This document shows positions 51,755-61,771 of a stretch of 64,000 bases of DNA, piece after piece. Both the position numbers and the translations under genes were made by a program. The stretch comes from Actinomycetales bacterium. GTDB taxonomy: Bacteria; Actinomycetota; Actinomycetes; S36-B12; UBA5976. Below the pieces are notes generated by a model. It was not told the DNA's origin. It ran no database searches and worked only from the letters and a program-made list of their open reading frames with translations. Where the stretch lies: the NCBI GenBank assembly GCA_027484085.1, contig JAIXQF010000004.1, positions 506,162 through 570,161 of the forward strand, given 5' to 3'. Each line of letters starts with the position of its first letter. Positions within the stretch are counted from its first letter, which is position 1.

Positions 51755-52321
51755 TTACTTCACCTTCGTTACGCGAGCATGTGGCCGACCACCGACAGAG
51801 TAAACAATTGCAATTACCATTTCATTGGCGCGAGGGGCATCACCAATGGTTAGTTCTGCTGAATCCATGTCATCGAATTCCCAGCGATCATCTTTGTTAC
51901 CAATTGGCATAGTTATAGAGGCACCAGGCCCGGCAACCTTTTTGGTGCCAGGAATGATGTCAGCGCCGCCACCAATTGCAGCGCGCACGGATGCGCCAAA
52001 TCTCGGATGCAGAACGGCGGCAGTATGTTCTAGTTCGCCATCTGTGCCGACGATCGCGCCCTTGCCATAGCCACGAATGTCAGCTGCACTTAAGCCCAGG
52101 GCTTCGAGGGCTTTGACGGCTCGCTTGGCCAGGTTGGCAGTGACTTCGATACTCATCATTTCGAGTTCAGTCAGATCTTTCACCAAGGCTTTTCCAGCCA
52201 GGGGATTGGTTACCACTGCGGCAGCAATGACCTTGACGGTCGCTGGGGACACCTCAGTGCCACTTTCGCGCAGGGTTTCTTGGGTCGATACTACAATTGT
52301 GCGAATTTCAGTCATGGACAT
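51755..52321 (-). CDS. DUF1185 (amino acid synthesis family) protein
   Basis: A 188-residue protein of PF06684/DUF1185, recognised by IRTIVVSTQETLRESG, AAVVTNPLAGKA, GYGKGAIVG and HPRFGASVRAAIGGG. Despite the family name, its members are often near aldehyde dehydrogenases and monooxygenases in catabolic clusters and have no firm reaction. ATG 52321 has GAGG 6 bases upstream. First gene of the minus-strand unit; divergent from mmsA with a 65-bp shared region. Confidence 0.82.
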   Translation of the reverse strand: MSMTEIRTIVVSTQETLRESGTEVSPATVKVIAAAVVTNPLAGKALVKDLTELEMMSIEVTANLAKRAVKALEALGLSAADIRGYGKGAIVGTDGELEHTAAVLHPRFGASVRAAIGGGADIIPGTKKVAGPGASITMPIGNKDDRWEFDDMDSAELTIGDAPRANEMVIAIVYSVGGRPHARVTKVK

Positions 52322-52386
52322 AACCTACCTCGCTAACCATGGCCTTCACCCACTAGATTTGGGTATTACCGCAACAAGGAGAATCT

Positions 52387-53880
52387 ATGACTAACCACAT
52401 CACGCACTGGATCGATGGCAAAGCCTGGACTGGCAAAGCAGCCCGAACTGGTGAGGTTTATAACCCTGCAACCGGAAAATTGTCTGGAACTGTTGACTTC
52501 GCTTCAACTGCCGACATGGACGAAGCGGTAGCAGTTGCTAAGCGTGCTGGCGCCGAATGGGCAGCAACTTCGCTTTCAAAGCGCGTAACAATTCTCTTTG
52601 CCTTCCGCGAGATCCTAAATGCCCGCAAGGAAGAACTTGCTGCCATCATCACCGCTGAACACGGCAAGGTGCTTTCAGATGCACTTGGCGAAGTAATGCG
52701 CGGCCAGGAAGTTGTGGAGTTTGCATGCGGTATCCCACATCTTCTAAAGGGCGGTTACTCCGAAAGTGTTTCAACTGGCGTTGATGTTTACAGCATCCGT
52801 CAACCACTCGGCGTTGTTGGAATCATTTCACCATTCAACTTCCCAGCTATGGTTCCGATGTGGTTCTTCCCAATCGCAATCGCTGCTGGTAACTCTGTAA
52901 TTGTTAAGCCATCCGAAAAAGATCCAAGTGCTCAGAACTTCATCGCACAGATGTGGAAAGACGCGGGTCTTCCAGACGGTGTATTCAACGTTGTACATGG
53001 CGACAAAGAAGCAGTCGATCGCATTCTTACTCATCCCGACATCAAGGCAGTTAGCTTCGTAGGCTCAACTCCGATTGCTAAGTACATCTACGAAACTGGC
53101 ACTGCCCACGGCAAGCGAGTTCAGGCACTAGGTGGCGCAAAGAACCACATGGTTGTGCTTCCGGATGCTGACCTAGATCTTGCAGCAGACTCTGCAGTTA
53201 ACGCTGGCTTTGGTTCTGCAGGCGAGCGTTGCATGGCTATCTCGGCACTTGTCGCAGTTGGCCCAATTGCAGATGATTTGATCTCGAAGATAGAAGATCG
53301 CATGGGCAAGATCGTTACAGGTGATGGAACTCGTGGCACCGACATGGGACCACTTGTTACTGGCGTACACCGCGACAAGGTAAAGGGCTACATCGATACC
53401 GGTGTTGCTGAAGGCGCCAAGGTTGTTGTTGATGGTCGCGATGTAGTTCCAGATAGCGACGGTGAAGGCTACTTCATCGGCCCAACCTTGTTCGATAACG
53501 TCACCAAGGACATGACGATCTACAAGGAAGAAATCTTCGGACCAGTTCTTTCTGTAGTTCGTGCAGAAACATACGAAGAAGCCTTGAAGTTGATCAACGA
53601 TCATCCATACGGCAACGGAACCGCAATCTTCACTAACGATGGTGGAGCTGCCCGTCGCTTCCAGAATGAAGTTGAAGTTGGCATGATCGGCATCAATGTG
53701 CCAATCCCGGTTCCAATGGCTTACTTCTCATTCGGTGGTTGGAAAGCATCGCTATTCGGCGATACTCATGCCCACGGAACCGAAGGCGTTCACTTCTTTA
53801 CTCGTGGCAAGGTAGTAACCAGCCGTTGGTTGGATCCAAGCCATGGTGGATTGAACCTTGGCTTCCCAACAAACGGGTAA
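52387..53880 (+). CDS. mmsA: CoA-acylating methylmalonate-semialdehyde dehydrogenase type
   Basis: A 497-residue aldehyde dehydrogenase with the MmsA features: SPFNFPAMVPMWFFPIAIA, catalytic C282 in GSAGERCMAIS, GGAKNHMVV, and GGWKASLFGDTHAHG near the C-terminus. MmsA oxidises (methyl)malonate semialdehyde to acetyl- or propionyl-CoA in valine, inositol, beta-alanine and pyrimidine breakdown. AAGGAG precedes the ATG. Placed head-to-head with the DUF1185 unit, it may process the aldehyde that unit makes. Confidence 0.92.
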   Translation: MTNHITHWIDGKAWTGKAARTGEVYNPATGKLSGTVDFASTADMDEAVAVAKRAGAEWAATSLSKRVTILFAFREILNARKEELAAIITAEHGKVLSDALGEVMRGQEVVEFACGIPHLLKGGYSESVSTGVDVYSIRQPLGVVGIISPFNFPAMVPMWFFPIAIAAGNSVIVKPSEKDPSAQNFIAQMWKDAGLPDGVFNVVHGDKEAVDRILTHPDIKAVSFVGSTPIAKYIYETGTAHGKRVQALGGAKNHMVVLPDADLDLAADSAVNAGFGSAGERCMAISALVAVGPIADDLISKIEDRMGKIVTGDGTRGTDMGPLVTGVHRDKVKGYIDTGVAEGAKVVVDGRDVVPDSDGEGYFIGPTLFDNVTKDMTIYKEEIFGPVLSVVRAETYEEALKLINDHPYGNGTAIFTNDGGAARRFQNEVEVGMIGINVPIPVPMAYFSFGGWKASLFGDTHAHGTEGVHFFTRGKVVTSRWLDPSHGGLNLGFPTNG

Positions 53881-54775
53881 GCACCGCCAGCGATCTAACG
53901 GTCGCGCACTTGGAATTTCTGCTGTCGCCCTAGGGACAATTCTCTGGGGCACAGTGGGTCCAGTGGTAAGACTTTTCCCTGAGGACACCGAGTTTCAGTA
54001 TTCGTTGATTCGCAATTTATCGGGTACGGCCGCGCTCTGGTTAATGGTGCTTTTCTCTAAAAACAAAAAGCGATACACCAAGCAAGACATAATTCCGATT
54101 TTGGTCAGCGGTACAGGTGCTGCCTTGTTTTTCCCGCTATTCATTTTGTCTTTTCAGCTAACTGGCGTTGGCGTTGCCTCAGTAGTTTCAATTGGTGTGG
54201 CACCAATCTTTGTTGGGTTAATCGCCTGGATTGCTTTGAAACAGCCGCCGGGTAGGCAATGGCTTTATGGCACATTGGTTGCAGTCGCAGGAGTAGTGGC
54301 TTTGAACTGGCCAAGTGGCGATAGCACCGTCAACGTTTTGGGAATCGGCTTTGCGCTAGCCGCTGCATTTGGTTACTCATTGCAAGCTACCGGAATGGGC
54401 ATGATCTCTAAGCGCCACACACCTTTTCAGTGCGTGGCTCCAATGTTCACAATTGGGACTCTGTTTCAAGCGCCGCTTAGTTATGGCAAAGACTTTAGTT
54501 TTCTGCAAGACCCAGTCCTTTTGATGGGAACGCTTTACGGTGGTGTCGTTACAGTTGCGCTTGCTTACGCAATCTTCATTTTCGGCATTGCCAGAATCGG
54601 GGCAGCTACCGCAGTAACTGTTGGCTTGATGGAGCCACTTACTGCATCGATCCTTGGCGTAGTGCTGCTAAACGAAACGGTTTCTGCAATTGGCATTGTG
54701 GGATCGGTTTTGATTCTTACTGGATTGGTCATAGTAGGTCGGCCACCAAAATCTCAATCAGAAATTGTGGCTTAA
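53858..54775 (+). CDS. EamA/DMT family transporter
   Basis: A 305-residue protein with ten predicted helices in two EamA repeats (ALGTILWGTVGPVVR in the first, GMGMISKR between them, LMEPLTASILGVVLLNE in the second). A TTG at 53858 inside the mmsA end gives the longest frame; later starts are possible. It overlaps mmsA by 23 bp, so it is co-transcribed. Likely exports or imports a small amino acid-like metabolite of the same pathway. Confidence 0.82.
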   Translation: MASQQTGKHRQRSNGRALGISAVALGTILWGTVGPVVRLFPEDTEFQYSLIRNLSGTAALWLMVLFSKNKKRYTKQDIIPILVSGTGAALFFPLFILSFQLTGVGVASVVSIGVAPIFVGLIAWIALKQPPGRQWLYGTLVAVAGVVALNWPSGDSTVNVLGIGFALAAAFGYSLQATGMGMISKRHTPFQCVAPMFTIGTLFQAPLSYGKDFSFLQDPVLLMGTLYGGVVTVALAYAIFIFGIARIGAATAVTVGLMEPLTASILGVVLLNETVSAIGIVGSVLILTGLVIVGRPPKSQSEIVA

Positions 54776-54832
54776 GACTTAGGTTTCATCGCCACGAAAT
54801 CAGTCACAACGCGATACCTAATGACGCATTAG

Positions 54833-56356
54833 CTAGCGCAAGATTTTCGCTAACGCCCCGCTCGCAACTACATCCACCGCAGCTTGCATGTCAGGTGCCA
54901 AGAAGCGGTCAGGTCCTGGACCGTCGCTGGTTTTCCGTAATTCCGAAACTGCCTTGCCGGTGATTGGCGAAGGTTCAAGCGGCGCACGTAAGTCAAGAGC
55001 GCGAGCTGCGGTTAGATACTCGATGCCAACAATCTTGGTTAAATTAGCGATTGACTGACGAAGTTTGCGACCAGAACTCCAACCCATAGATACGTGATCT
55101 TCTTGCATTGCCGAACTTGGAATCGAATCAACACTGGCTGGTGATGCTAACCGCTTGTTTTCCGAAACCAACGCGGCTTGGGTGTATTGCGCAATCATTA
55201 AACCGGAATCCACACCAGGATCGTCTGCTAAAAATGGTGGCAATCCATGGGAGCGAGCTTTATCCAGCATGCGATCCGTTCGGCGTTCGCAAATTGAGCC
55301 TAGATCCGCAGCAGCTATTGCTAAGAAATCCAATACGTAAGCCACGGGTGCGCCATGGAAATTTCCATTGGAAGAAACGCGACCATCAGCAAGAACAACT
55401 GGATTATCGATGGCAGCTGCAAGTTCGCGCGTTGCCACCAAAGTTGCATGTGCAATAGTGTCACGAACTGCACCGGTAACTTGTGGCGCACAACGAAGTG
55501 AATATGCATCTTGCACAACTGAAGTGTCATTTATGTGCGATGCCACGATCGGGCTGCTCTTGAGGGCATTCAACATGTTTGCCGCACTTACTGCCTGACC
55601 AGGATGTGGTCGAAGCGGTGCGTGCAATTCGGGCAAGAACACTTGATCCGTTCCCAATAGCGCTTCGACACTCATGGCTGCAGTGACATCGACCGAATCA
55701 CATAGCATCGTTAAGTCATCGATTGCCATAATCAACATGCCGAGCATGCCGTCGGTGCCATTGATGAGGGCTAGACCTTCCTTTTCCCGAAGTTCTACGG
55801 GTTCAATGCCAGCGGCCTGCAAAGCTCCAGCAGCTGGCTTGATTTGCCCATCGCTATCAACTACTTCACCTTCACCCATCAGAACAAGCGCACAGTGGGC
55901 AAGTGGTGCTAAATCTCCGCTACAACCCAAAGAACCAAATTCGTAGACCGCAGGAGTGATTCCAGCATTCAAAATTGCAGCCATAGTTTCAACAACAACA
56001 GGTCGCACGCCGGTATGACCTGAACAGAGTGTCTTTAGGCGCAGCGTCATCAACGCGCGAGTCACTTCTCGTTCTACTAAATTGCCAAGTCCTGCGGCAT
56101 GCGAACGAATCAACGACTTTTGTAGTTGCACTCGGTAGTCGGGGGTGACATGTCGATTGGCAAGCGCACCGAATCCAGTGGAGATTCCATACACCGGATC
56201 TGGAGAAGAAGCTAAGGCATCGACACGGCTTCGTGTGTGCGCAACAGCCTCAATAGTGGCCGGCGCAATAACTACTTTGGCGTCATGGCGAGCAATAGCC
56301 AACACATCTTCAAACGCCATTCCGGCGGTATTGATTACCACTTCAGTACGACTCAT
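54833..56356 (-). CDS. hutH: Histidine ammonia-lyase
   Basis: A 507-residue enzyme converting histidine to urocanate and NH3. The MIO-forming triad is C145-S146-G147 (GSLGCSGDLAP) rather than the more usual Ala-Ser-Gly. As I recall, the Cys form is known in actinobacterial histidases, and the self-processing Ser and Gly are kept. Tyr in VYGISTGFG and the QDAYSLRC segment are conserved. ATG 56356 has GGAG upstream and overlaps the hutI stop by 4 bp. Last gene of the hutU-hutI-hutH operon. Confidence 0.95.
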   Translation of the reverse strand: MSRTEVVINTAGMAFEDVLAIARHDAKVVIAPATIEAVAHTRSRVDALASSPDPVYGISTGFGALANRHVTPDYRVQLQKSLIRSHAAGLGNLVEREVTRALMTLRLKTLCSGHTGVRPVVVETMAAILNAGITPAVYEFGSLGCSGDLAPLAHCALVLMGEGEVVDSDGQIKPAAGALQAAGIEPVELREKEGLALINGTDGMLGMLIMAIDDLTMLCDSVDVTAAMSVEALLGTDQVFLPELHAPLRPHPGQAVSAANMLNALKSSPIVASHINDTSVVQDAYSLRCAPQVTGAVRDTIAHATLVATRELAAAIDNPVVLADGRVSSNGNFHGAPVAYVLDFLAIAAADLGSICERRTDRMLDKARSHGLPPFLADDPGVDSGLMIAQYTQAALVSENKRLASPASVDSIPSSAMQEDHVSMGWSSGRKLRQSIANLTKIVGIEYLTAARALDLRAPLEPSPITGKAVSELRKTSDGPGPDRFLAPDMQAAVDVVASGALAKILR

Positions 56357-57546
56357 GCGAGATCTCCTTTTGTGAAAATGACTTTTCCATCTTTCCAAGT
56401 AGTGCTGATCATTGGCACACCTGGTCGGTAGGCCAAGTGAATGTAGCTTGGCGCATTCAGTAATGCAAAATCTGCTTTAGCCCCGATAGATAAATGGCCC
56501 ACATCGTCGCGACGAAGCGATATCGCACCGCCCATAGTTGCGGCAAATAGAGACTCGTCAACGGTCATATGCATTTCCCGCACCGCAAGGGCAATCATCA
56601 ACGGCATATTGGTTGTGAACGAACTACCTGGATTGCAGTCGGGGGAGAGCGCAACGACCGCGCCAGCATCTAACAAGTCCCGTCCGCGCGGATACTGTGG
56701 CGCACGTGTACTGAAGTCTGCCCCTGGAACTAATCCCGCAACCGTATTGCTCGCGGCAAGGGCCGCAATGTCATCATCGGTCAGATAAGTTAAATGATCC
56801 GCGCTGGCACAATCCAATTCGATGGCCATTGCAATTCCATCGCCTTGCTCCAATTGGTTCAGGTGAATTCGAGGGCTTAACTTCATTGCAATTCCGGCTT
56901 CTAAAATTCGTCGAGATTGCTCAACTGTGAATGCCCCACGATCACAAAAGACATCAATCCAGTGTGAGTGCGGCGCACAAGCATCAAGCATTTCACCGAT
57001 AACCAGATCAACGTATTCATCGGCATTAGAACTGAATTCTGGGGCAACAACATGGGCGCCCAGAAAGGTAACTTCATCCGTTAGCTCCGAAGCAATTCGC
57101 ACACTTCTCTCTTCGGTTGCTACATCTAGGCCGTAACCAGATTTGATTTCAATGGTAGTTGTGCCTGATTCGTGCATTTCATTAATCAAACTTCGAGCGA
57201 CGTCCCGAAGATGATCATCGCTAGCGCTGCGAGTGGCTGCGGTTGTGACCTTGATGCCGCCAGCAGAATATGGAACCCCTGCCATGCGAGCGGCAAATTC
57301 TTCGGATCGATCTCCGGCAAACATCAAATGCGAATGACTGTCCACAAAGCCAGGAATTATTGAGCGACCGCCGACATCAGTTTTTGGAAAGCTTGAATCC
57401 GCATCGCTTGTTTGGCCGACCCAAGTAACAATTCCATCAGTAACAGTGATTGCGGCATTGGTGATTACCCCAAGTTCGCCATCACCAATTGCTGAATTAT
57501 TGGTAACAAGTTGACTGATGTTGGTCAGCGTAAATGATTCACTCAT
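56353..57546 (-). CDS. hutI: Imidazolonepropionase
   Basis: A 397-residue amidohydrolase opening the imidazolone ring to N-formimino-glutamate. The metal-binding VDSHSHLMFAG, TTIEIKSGYGLD, and the later SPDCNPGSSF are visible. It lies 2 bases after hutU and overlaps hutH, giving tight coupling. Confidence 0.95.
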   Translation of the reverse strand: MSESFTLTNISQLVTNNSAIGDGELGVITNAAITVTDGIVTWVGQTSDADSSFPKTDVGGRSIIPGFVDSHSHLMFAGDRSEEFAARMAGVPYSAGGIKVTTAATRSASDDHLRDVARSLINEMHESGTTTIEIKSGYGLDVATEERSVRIASELTDEVTFLGAHVVAPEFSSNADEYVDLVIGEMLDACAPHSHWIDVFCDRGAFTVEQSRRILEAGIAMKLSPRIHLNQLEQGDGIAMAIELDCASADHLTYLTDDDIAALAASNTVAGLVPGADFSTRAPQYPRGRDLLDAGAVVALSPDCNPGSSFTTNMPLMIALAVREMHMTVDESLFAATMGGAISLRRDDVGHLSIGAKADFALLNAPSYIHLAYRPGVPMISTTWKDGKVIFTKGDLA

Positions 57547-57548
57547 GA

Positions 57549-59243
57549 TCAGAGCAGATCACCATTTGCATTTGTTGAATTGTGAGAGTGGGCATGCATT
57601 GGAATGTGAACGTTTCTCTCAGCTGCAACTTCGATTGCACGGTCGTAGCCAGCATCTACGTGACGAATCACACCCATACCTGGGTCATTAGTTAGGACCC
57701 GGGCAAGTTTCTGCGCAGCAAGGGCAGTTCCGTCAGCCACAGATACTTGGCCGGCGTGAATCGAACGACCGATGCCAACGCCACCACCGTGGTGAATGGA
57801 AACCCAAGAAGCGCCAGAGGAAATGTTGATCATGGCGTTTAGTAATGGCCAGTCTGCAATCGCATCAGAACCATCAAGCATGGCTTCGGATTCGCGATAA
57901 GGCGAAGCAACAGACCCACAGTCGAGATGATCGCGACCAATAACAATTGGTGCGCTTACTTCGCCGCTAGCAACCAACTCATTGAAAGCAAGTCCTGCCT
58001 TGTCGCGCTCGCCGTAACCTAACCAACAGATTCGAGCCGGCAGACCCTGGAATGCCACACGCTCTTGGGCCATGTTGATCCATCGGCGCAAGTGATCATT
58101 GTCCGGGAACAAATCCAGGACTGCTTGGTCTGTTCTCGCAATGTCCTTTGGGTCACCAGAAAGCGCGGCCCAACGGAATGGTCCTTTACCTTCGCAGAAA
58201 AGCGGGCGAATGTAAGCGGGAATGAAGCCAGGGAATTCAAAGGCGCGATCGTAACCACCCTTACGGGCTTCATCGCGGATGCTATTGCCGTAATCAAAAA
58301 CTTCAGCACCTTTATCCATGAACCCAACCATGGCTTCTACGTGCCTAGCCATGGACTCTTGCGCCCGCTTTGTGAATTCTTCTGGCTTTCGATCGGCGTA
58401 TTCCCGAGCTTCAGCAAAGTCCATGCCGGCTGGAATGTAATAGAGCGGATCGTGTGCCGAGGTTTGATCAGTGACAATGTCAGCGTCAACATCCATGGCA
58501 AGAAGTTTTGGAAGCACTTCGGCTGCGTTTCCGACTAATCCAACTGACAGTGGTCGGCGAGCTGCCTTGGCATCTAGGCAACGACGAACTGCATCGTCGA
58601 GATCGTTGGCAATTTCATCAAGGTAACGAGTTTCAACGCGACGTTGCAATCGAGTTGGATCGATGTCAATCATTAAGCAGACGCCATCGTTCATGGTTAC
58701 CGCCAATGGTTGCGCTCCACCCATTCCGCCGCAGCCACCAGTAATGGTTAGCGTTCCGGCTAAAGTGCCACCGAATCGCTTGGCAGCAACGGCAGCAAAA
58801 GTTTCGTAAGTGCCTTGCAGGATTCCTTGAGTTCCGATGTAGATCCAGGAGCCGGCAGTCATTTGGCCGTACATGGTCAATCCCATGTGCTCCAAGCGAC
58901 GAAATTCTGGCCAAGTTGCCCAGTCACCAACCAAGTTGGAATTTGCCAGAATTACTCTCGGCGCCCATTCGTGGGTCTGAAATACACCCACAGGTTTACC
59001 CGATTGAACCAACATGGTCTCGTCGTTTTCAAGATTGGTGAGCGTGCGCACAATGGCATCAAAGGATTCCCAATTGCGTGCCGCTTTGCCGGTGCCGCCA
59101 TAGACAACTAATTCGTCTGGGTACTCAGCTACCTCTGGATCTAGGTTGTTTTGCAACATTCGCAGGGCTGCCTCTTGCTGCCACCCTTTGGCCGTCAAAG
59201 CTGTGCCCCGAGCTGCTCGTACTGGGCGCGGTCCTGAAGTCAT
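57549..59243 (-). CDS. hutU: Urocanate hydratase
   Basis: A 564-residue urocanase that uses tightly bound NAD+. [16 protein letters not shown] at the N-terminus, the [20 protein letters not shown]-binding region and the [13 protein letters not shown] segment near the conserved cysteine ARICWLG are present. ATG 59243 has AAGGA 6-7 bases upstream. First gene of the minus-strand hut unit. Confidence 0.95.
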   Translation of the reverse strand: MTSGPRPVRAARGTALTAKGWQQEAALRMLQNNLDPEVAEYPDELVVYGGTGKAARNWESFDAIVRTLTNLENDETMLVQSGKPVGVFQTHEWAPRVILANSNLVGDWATWPEFRRLEHMGLTMYGQMTAGSWIYIGTQGILQGTYETFAAVAAKRFGGTLAGTLTITGGCGGMGGAQPLAVTMNDGVCLMIDIDPTRLQRRVETRYLDEIANDLDDAVRRCLDAKAARRPLSVGLVGNAAEVLPKLLAMDVDADIVTDQTSAHDPLYYIPAGMDFAEAREYADRKPEEFTKRAQESMARHVEAMVGFMDKGAEVFDYGNSIRDEARKGGYDRAFEFPGFIPAYIRPLFCEGKGPFRWAALSGDPKDIARTDQAVLDLFPDNDHLRRWINMAQERVAFQGLPARICWLGYGERDKAGLAFNELVASGEVSAPIVIGRDHLDCGSVASPYRESEAMLDGSDAIADWPLLNAMINISSGASWVSIHHGGGVGIGRSIHAGQVSVADGTALAAQKLARVLTNDPGMGVIRHVDAGYDRAIEVAAERNVHIPMHAHSHNSTNANGDLL

Positions 59244-59347
59244 GTGAATCCTTAGGTTATTTACTATTAATCGAGGTTACTCGAGCCCATTGCCTCAAGT
59301 CCTCGGTATGGCCCAAGACTAGGGTTAAGTAACTGAAAGGGTGCGCA

Positions 59348-60265
59348 ATGACAACTTTGCCCAATGATGAATTTTGGCCACGTGCTGGCCACTGGCTTGA
59401 AGCAGGCTCAGACGCAGAAAAGACTGGGATCACAGTCGTTGGCGTAGGTGCGCACCTAACATCACTCACACCCACAGGCGCCGACAAAACTCCGGATGCA
59501 ATCCGTCAGGCGATGCACCGGTATTCAACATATTCCTGGGCACACGACATAGATATCGCTTCGGTCTCAGTTCGAGATGTCGGAAATATTCCTGATCCCG
59601 ATTGGGAAGAAGGCGAAGCTCGAGTTTTCGCAAAGATGGATGAGTTGCGTGGCAAACAAGATCTCCTTGTCGCACTCGGTGGCGACAATGCCATTACTTA
59701 TTCAGTTGGAAAAGGTTTGTGGGCCGATGAAATTGGCAAGGCCGGCTTAATCACGATTGATGCGCACCACGACATTCGCGAGGGTATTAGTAATGGCTCA
59801 CCTGTGCGCCGATTGATAGCCGCAGGGCTGCAAGGAACTCACATAGTTCAAATTGGAATCAGCGATTACGCGAATTCTCCGGAGTATGCCCGCCGAGTTA
59901 AGGAATACGGCATTACTGTCATTACCCGCGCAGAAATGCGAAATCGCTCACTTGAAGACATCATGGCGCAGGCAATAAGCATTGCCGGGGCCAGTCGGGG
60001 ACCTATTCATTACGACTTAGATGTCGATGTTTGTGACCGCTCGGTGACCCCAGCTTGCCCAGCCGCAACTCCGGGGGGCCTGTCCGCAGACGACGTCCGA
60101 GAACTGACATTTCTTGCCACATCCCACGCCTGTGTGACTAGCATGGACATTACTGAAATTGACGCCACGATTGATTCAACGGATGAGCGAACGATTCGTC
60201 TTGGCGCATTGTGTGTTTTGGAAGCAGCAGCTGGCGTTGCCAGTCGCTCAACAGTGAAGGAATGA
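59348..60265 (+). CDS. hutG: Formimidoylglutamase
   Basis: A 305-residue ureohydrolase-fold enzyme turning formiminoglutamate into glutamate and formamide. Metal motifs are GGDNAITYS, TIDAHHDIRE and HYDLDVDVCDRS. Position opposite hutU identifies the substrate better than the fold alone. AAAGGG precedes the ATG. The 105-bp region between hutU and hutG would hold both promoters; no local hut regulator gene is seen. Confidence 0.9.
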   Translation: MTTLPNDEFWPRAGHWLEAGSDAEKTGITVVGVGAHLTSLTPTGADKTPDAIRQAMHRYSTYSWAHDIDIASVSVRDVGNIPDPDWEEGEARVFAKMDELRGKQDLLVALGGDNAITYSVGKGLWADEIGKAGLITIDAHHDIREGISNGSPVRRLIAAGLQGTHIVQIGISDYANSPEYARRVKEYGITVITRAEMRNRSLEDIMAQAISIAGASRGPIHYDLDVDVCDRSVTPACPAATPGGLSADDVRELTFLATSHACVTSMDITEIDATIDSTDERTIRLGALCVLEAAAGVASRSTVKE

Positions 60266-60266
60266 A

Positions 60267-61697
60267 ATGACAACGCTAAAGAACTTTATCAATGGCAAAT
60301 TTGTAGATAGTTCAAGCAATGAAACTATGTCGTTTGAAAATCCGGCAATTGGTCAGGTTTACGGCACCGCACCACTTTCCCGTGACGCTGACGTTGACGC
60401 TGCGTTCAAGGCTGCGAGTGATGCCTTCTTGGGTTGGAAGCGCACCGCACCAGCTGATCGTTCACTTGCGCTATTTCGAATCGCAGATGCAATGGAAGCA
60501 CGCTCAGCTGAAATTGTTGCTGCTGAAATCCAAAACACCGGTAAGCCACTTTGGTGGATGCGCGATGCTGAGCTTCCGCAGTGCATCGATCACACTCGGT
60601 TCCACGCAACAATGGCCCGCAACTTACCTGGTTGGTCAACTGGAGAATTCCTAAGCGGATATGACTCATCAGTTCGACGCGAACCAGTAGGTGTTTGTGC
60701 GCAGGTAGCTCCGTGGAACTACCCACTACTTATGGCCGTATGGAAATTTGCGCCAGCACTTGCAATGGGTAACACCATCGTTTTGAAGCCTTCGGATACC
60801 ACGCCACACACTGCAAGCATCATGGCGGAAATCTTTGCTGAGCATTTGCCAGTTGGTGTTGCAAACATTATTTACGGTGATCGTGATACTGGTCGTGCCA
60901 TGGTTGCGCACAAGCGTCCAGATTTAGTTTCCATCACTGGTTCTGTTCGAGCAGGCATGGAAATTGCAGCAAGTGCCGCACCAGACCTAAAGCGCGTGCA
61001 TCTCGAGCTTGGCGGTAAAGCACCAGTGATTGTTTATGACGACTGCGACTTTGAAAAGACGGTGCAAGGTGTTGCCGAAGCAAACCTTTACAACGCCGGT
61101 CAAGACTGTGCCGCTGGAACTCGAGTTCTTGTGCAAGAGGGAATCGCAAAAGAATTCACTGCCGCACTTGCCAAGAAAGTTTCCGAATTCAAGTTCGGTG
61201 CCCCAGAAAATGATGATCATTTCTACGGCGCACTTAACAGCCAAAATCAACTCGATCGCGTACAAGGCTTCATTGATCGCTTGCCAAGTCATGCTGAGAT
61301 CTTGACCGGCGGCAAGGCGCAACGACTTAACGGTGGTTACTACTTCGAACCAACTTTGATCGCTGGCCTAAACCAGGATGACGAAATGATTCAGACTGAA
61401 GTATTTGCATCTGTGCAAACAATTCAAACCTTCAAAGATGAAGATCAAGCTATCCAGATGGCTAATGATGTTGACTTTGGATTGGCGGCATCGATTTGGT
61501 CAGAAAACCATGGCCGAGTCATCCGCACTTCACAGGATCTGGACTTTGGTCAGGTCTGGGTTAACTGCCATTTAGTTCAAGCCGCAGAAATGCCAAATGG
61601 TGGCTTCAAGCACTCCGGACACGGAAACGACTTGTCCACTGAAGCTATTGAGGGCTACACCCGCGTCAAGCACATTATGAGTTTGACCGGACGTTAA
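60267..61697 (+). CDS. Aldehyde dehydrogenase (aminobutyraldehyde/betaine-aldehyde type)
   Basis: A 476-residue NAD(P)-linked enzyme. The motifs are FAPALAMGNTIVLKPSD, LELGGKAPVIVYDD and catalytic C281 in NAGQDCAAG. The usual EVFGPV is EVFASV here. It starts 1 base after hutG, so the two are one unit, although the histidine pathway needs no aldehyde dehydrogenase. Gamma-aminobutyraldehyde is the best guess, which could link to the agmatinase and amine oxidase. Terminated by a strong hairpin. Confidence 0.82.
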   Translation: MTTLKNFINGKFVDSSSNETMSFENPAIGQVYGTAPLSRDADVDAAFKAASDAFLGWKRTAPADRSLALFRIADAMEARSAEIVAAEIQNTGKPLWWMRDAELPQCIDHTRFHATMARNLPGWSTGEFLSGYDSSVRREPVGVCAQVAPWNYPLLMAVWKFAPALAMGNTIVLKPSDTTPHTASIMAEIFAEHLPVGVANIIYGDRDTGRAMVAHKRPDLVSITGSVRAGMEIAASAAPDLKRVHLELGGKAPVIVYDDCDFEKTVQGVAEANLYNAGQDCAAGTRVLVQEGIAKEFTAALAKKVSEFKFGAPENDDHFYGALNSQNQLDRVQGFIDRLPSHAEILTGGKAQRLNGGYYFEPTLIAGLNQDDEMIQTEVFASVQTIQTFKDEDQAIQMANDVDFGLAASIWSENHGRVIRTSQDLDFGQVWVNCHLVQAAEMPNGGFKHSGHGNDLSTEAIEGYTRVKHIMSLTGR

Positions 61698-61710
61698 TTC
61701 CAAGCAGGTA

Positions 61711-61749
61711 GGCTAGGGGACTTAAGGGTTCCCTAGCCTTTTTGTTTGT
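61711..61749 (+). terminator. Intrinsic terminator after the hutG-aldehyde dehydrogenase unit
   Basis: GGCTAGGG pairs with CCCTAGCC (8 bp, extended by weak pairs) and is followed by a run of T interrupted by G (TTTTTGTTTG). It separates the unit from the carbamoyltransferase gene. Confidence 0.88.
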
Positions 61750-61771
61750 TTGAGCCTTCCCTGGAGTAACT

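Noticed and set aside
54833-56356. HutH regarded as damaged because of the CSG triad
   Set aside because: The Ser and Gly needed for MIO formation are intact, and Cys at the first position occurs in actinobacterial enzymes as I recall; normal length and operon.
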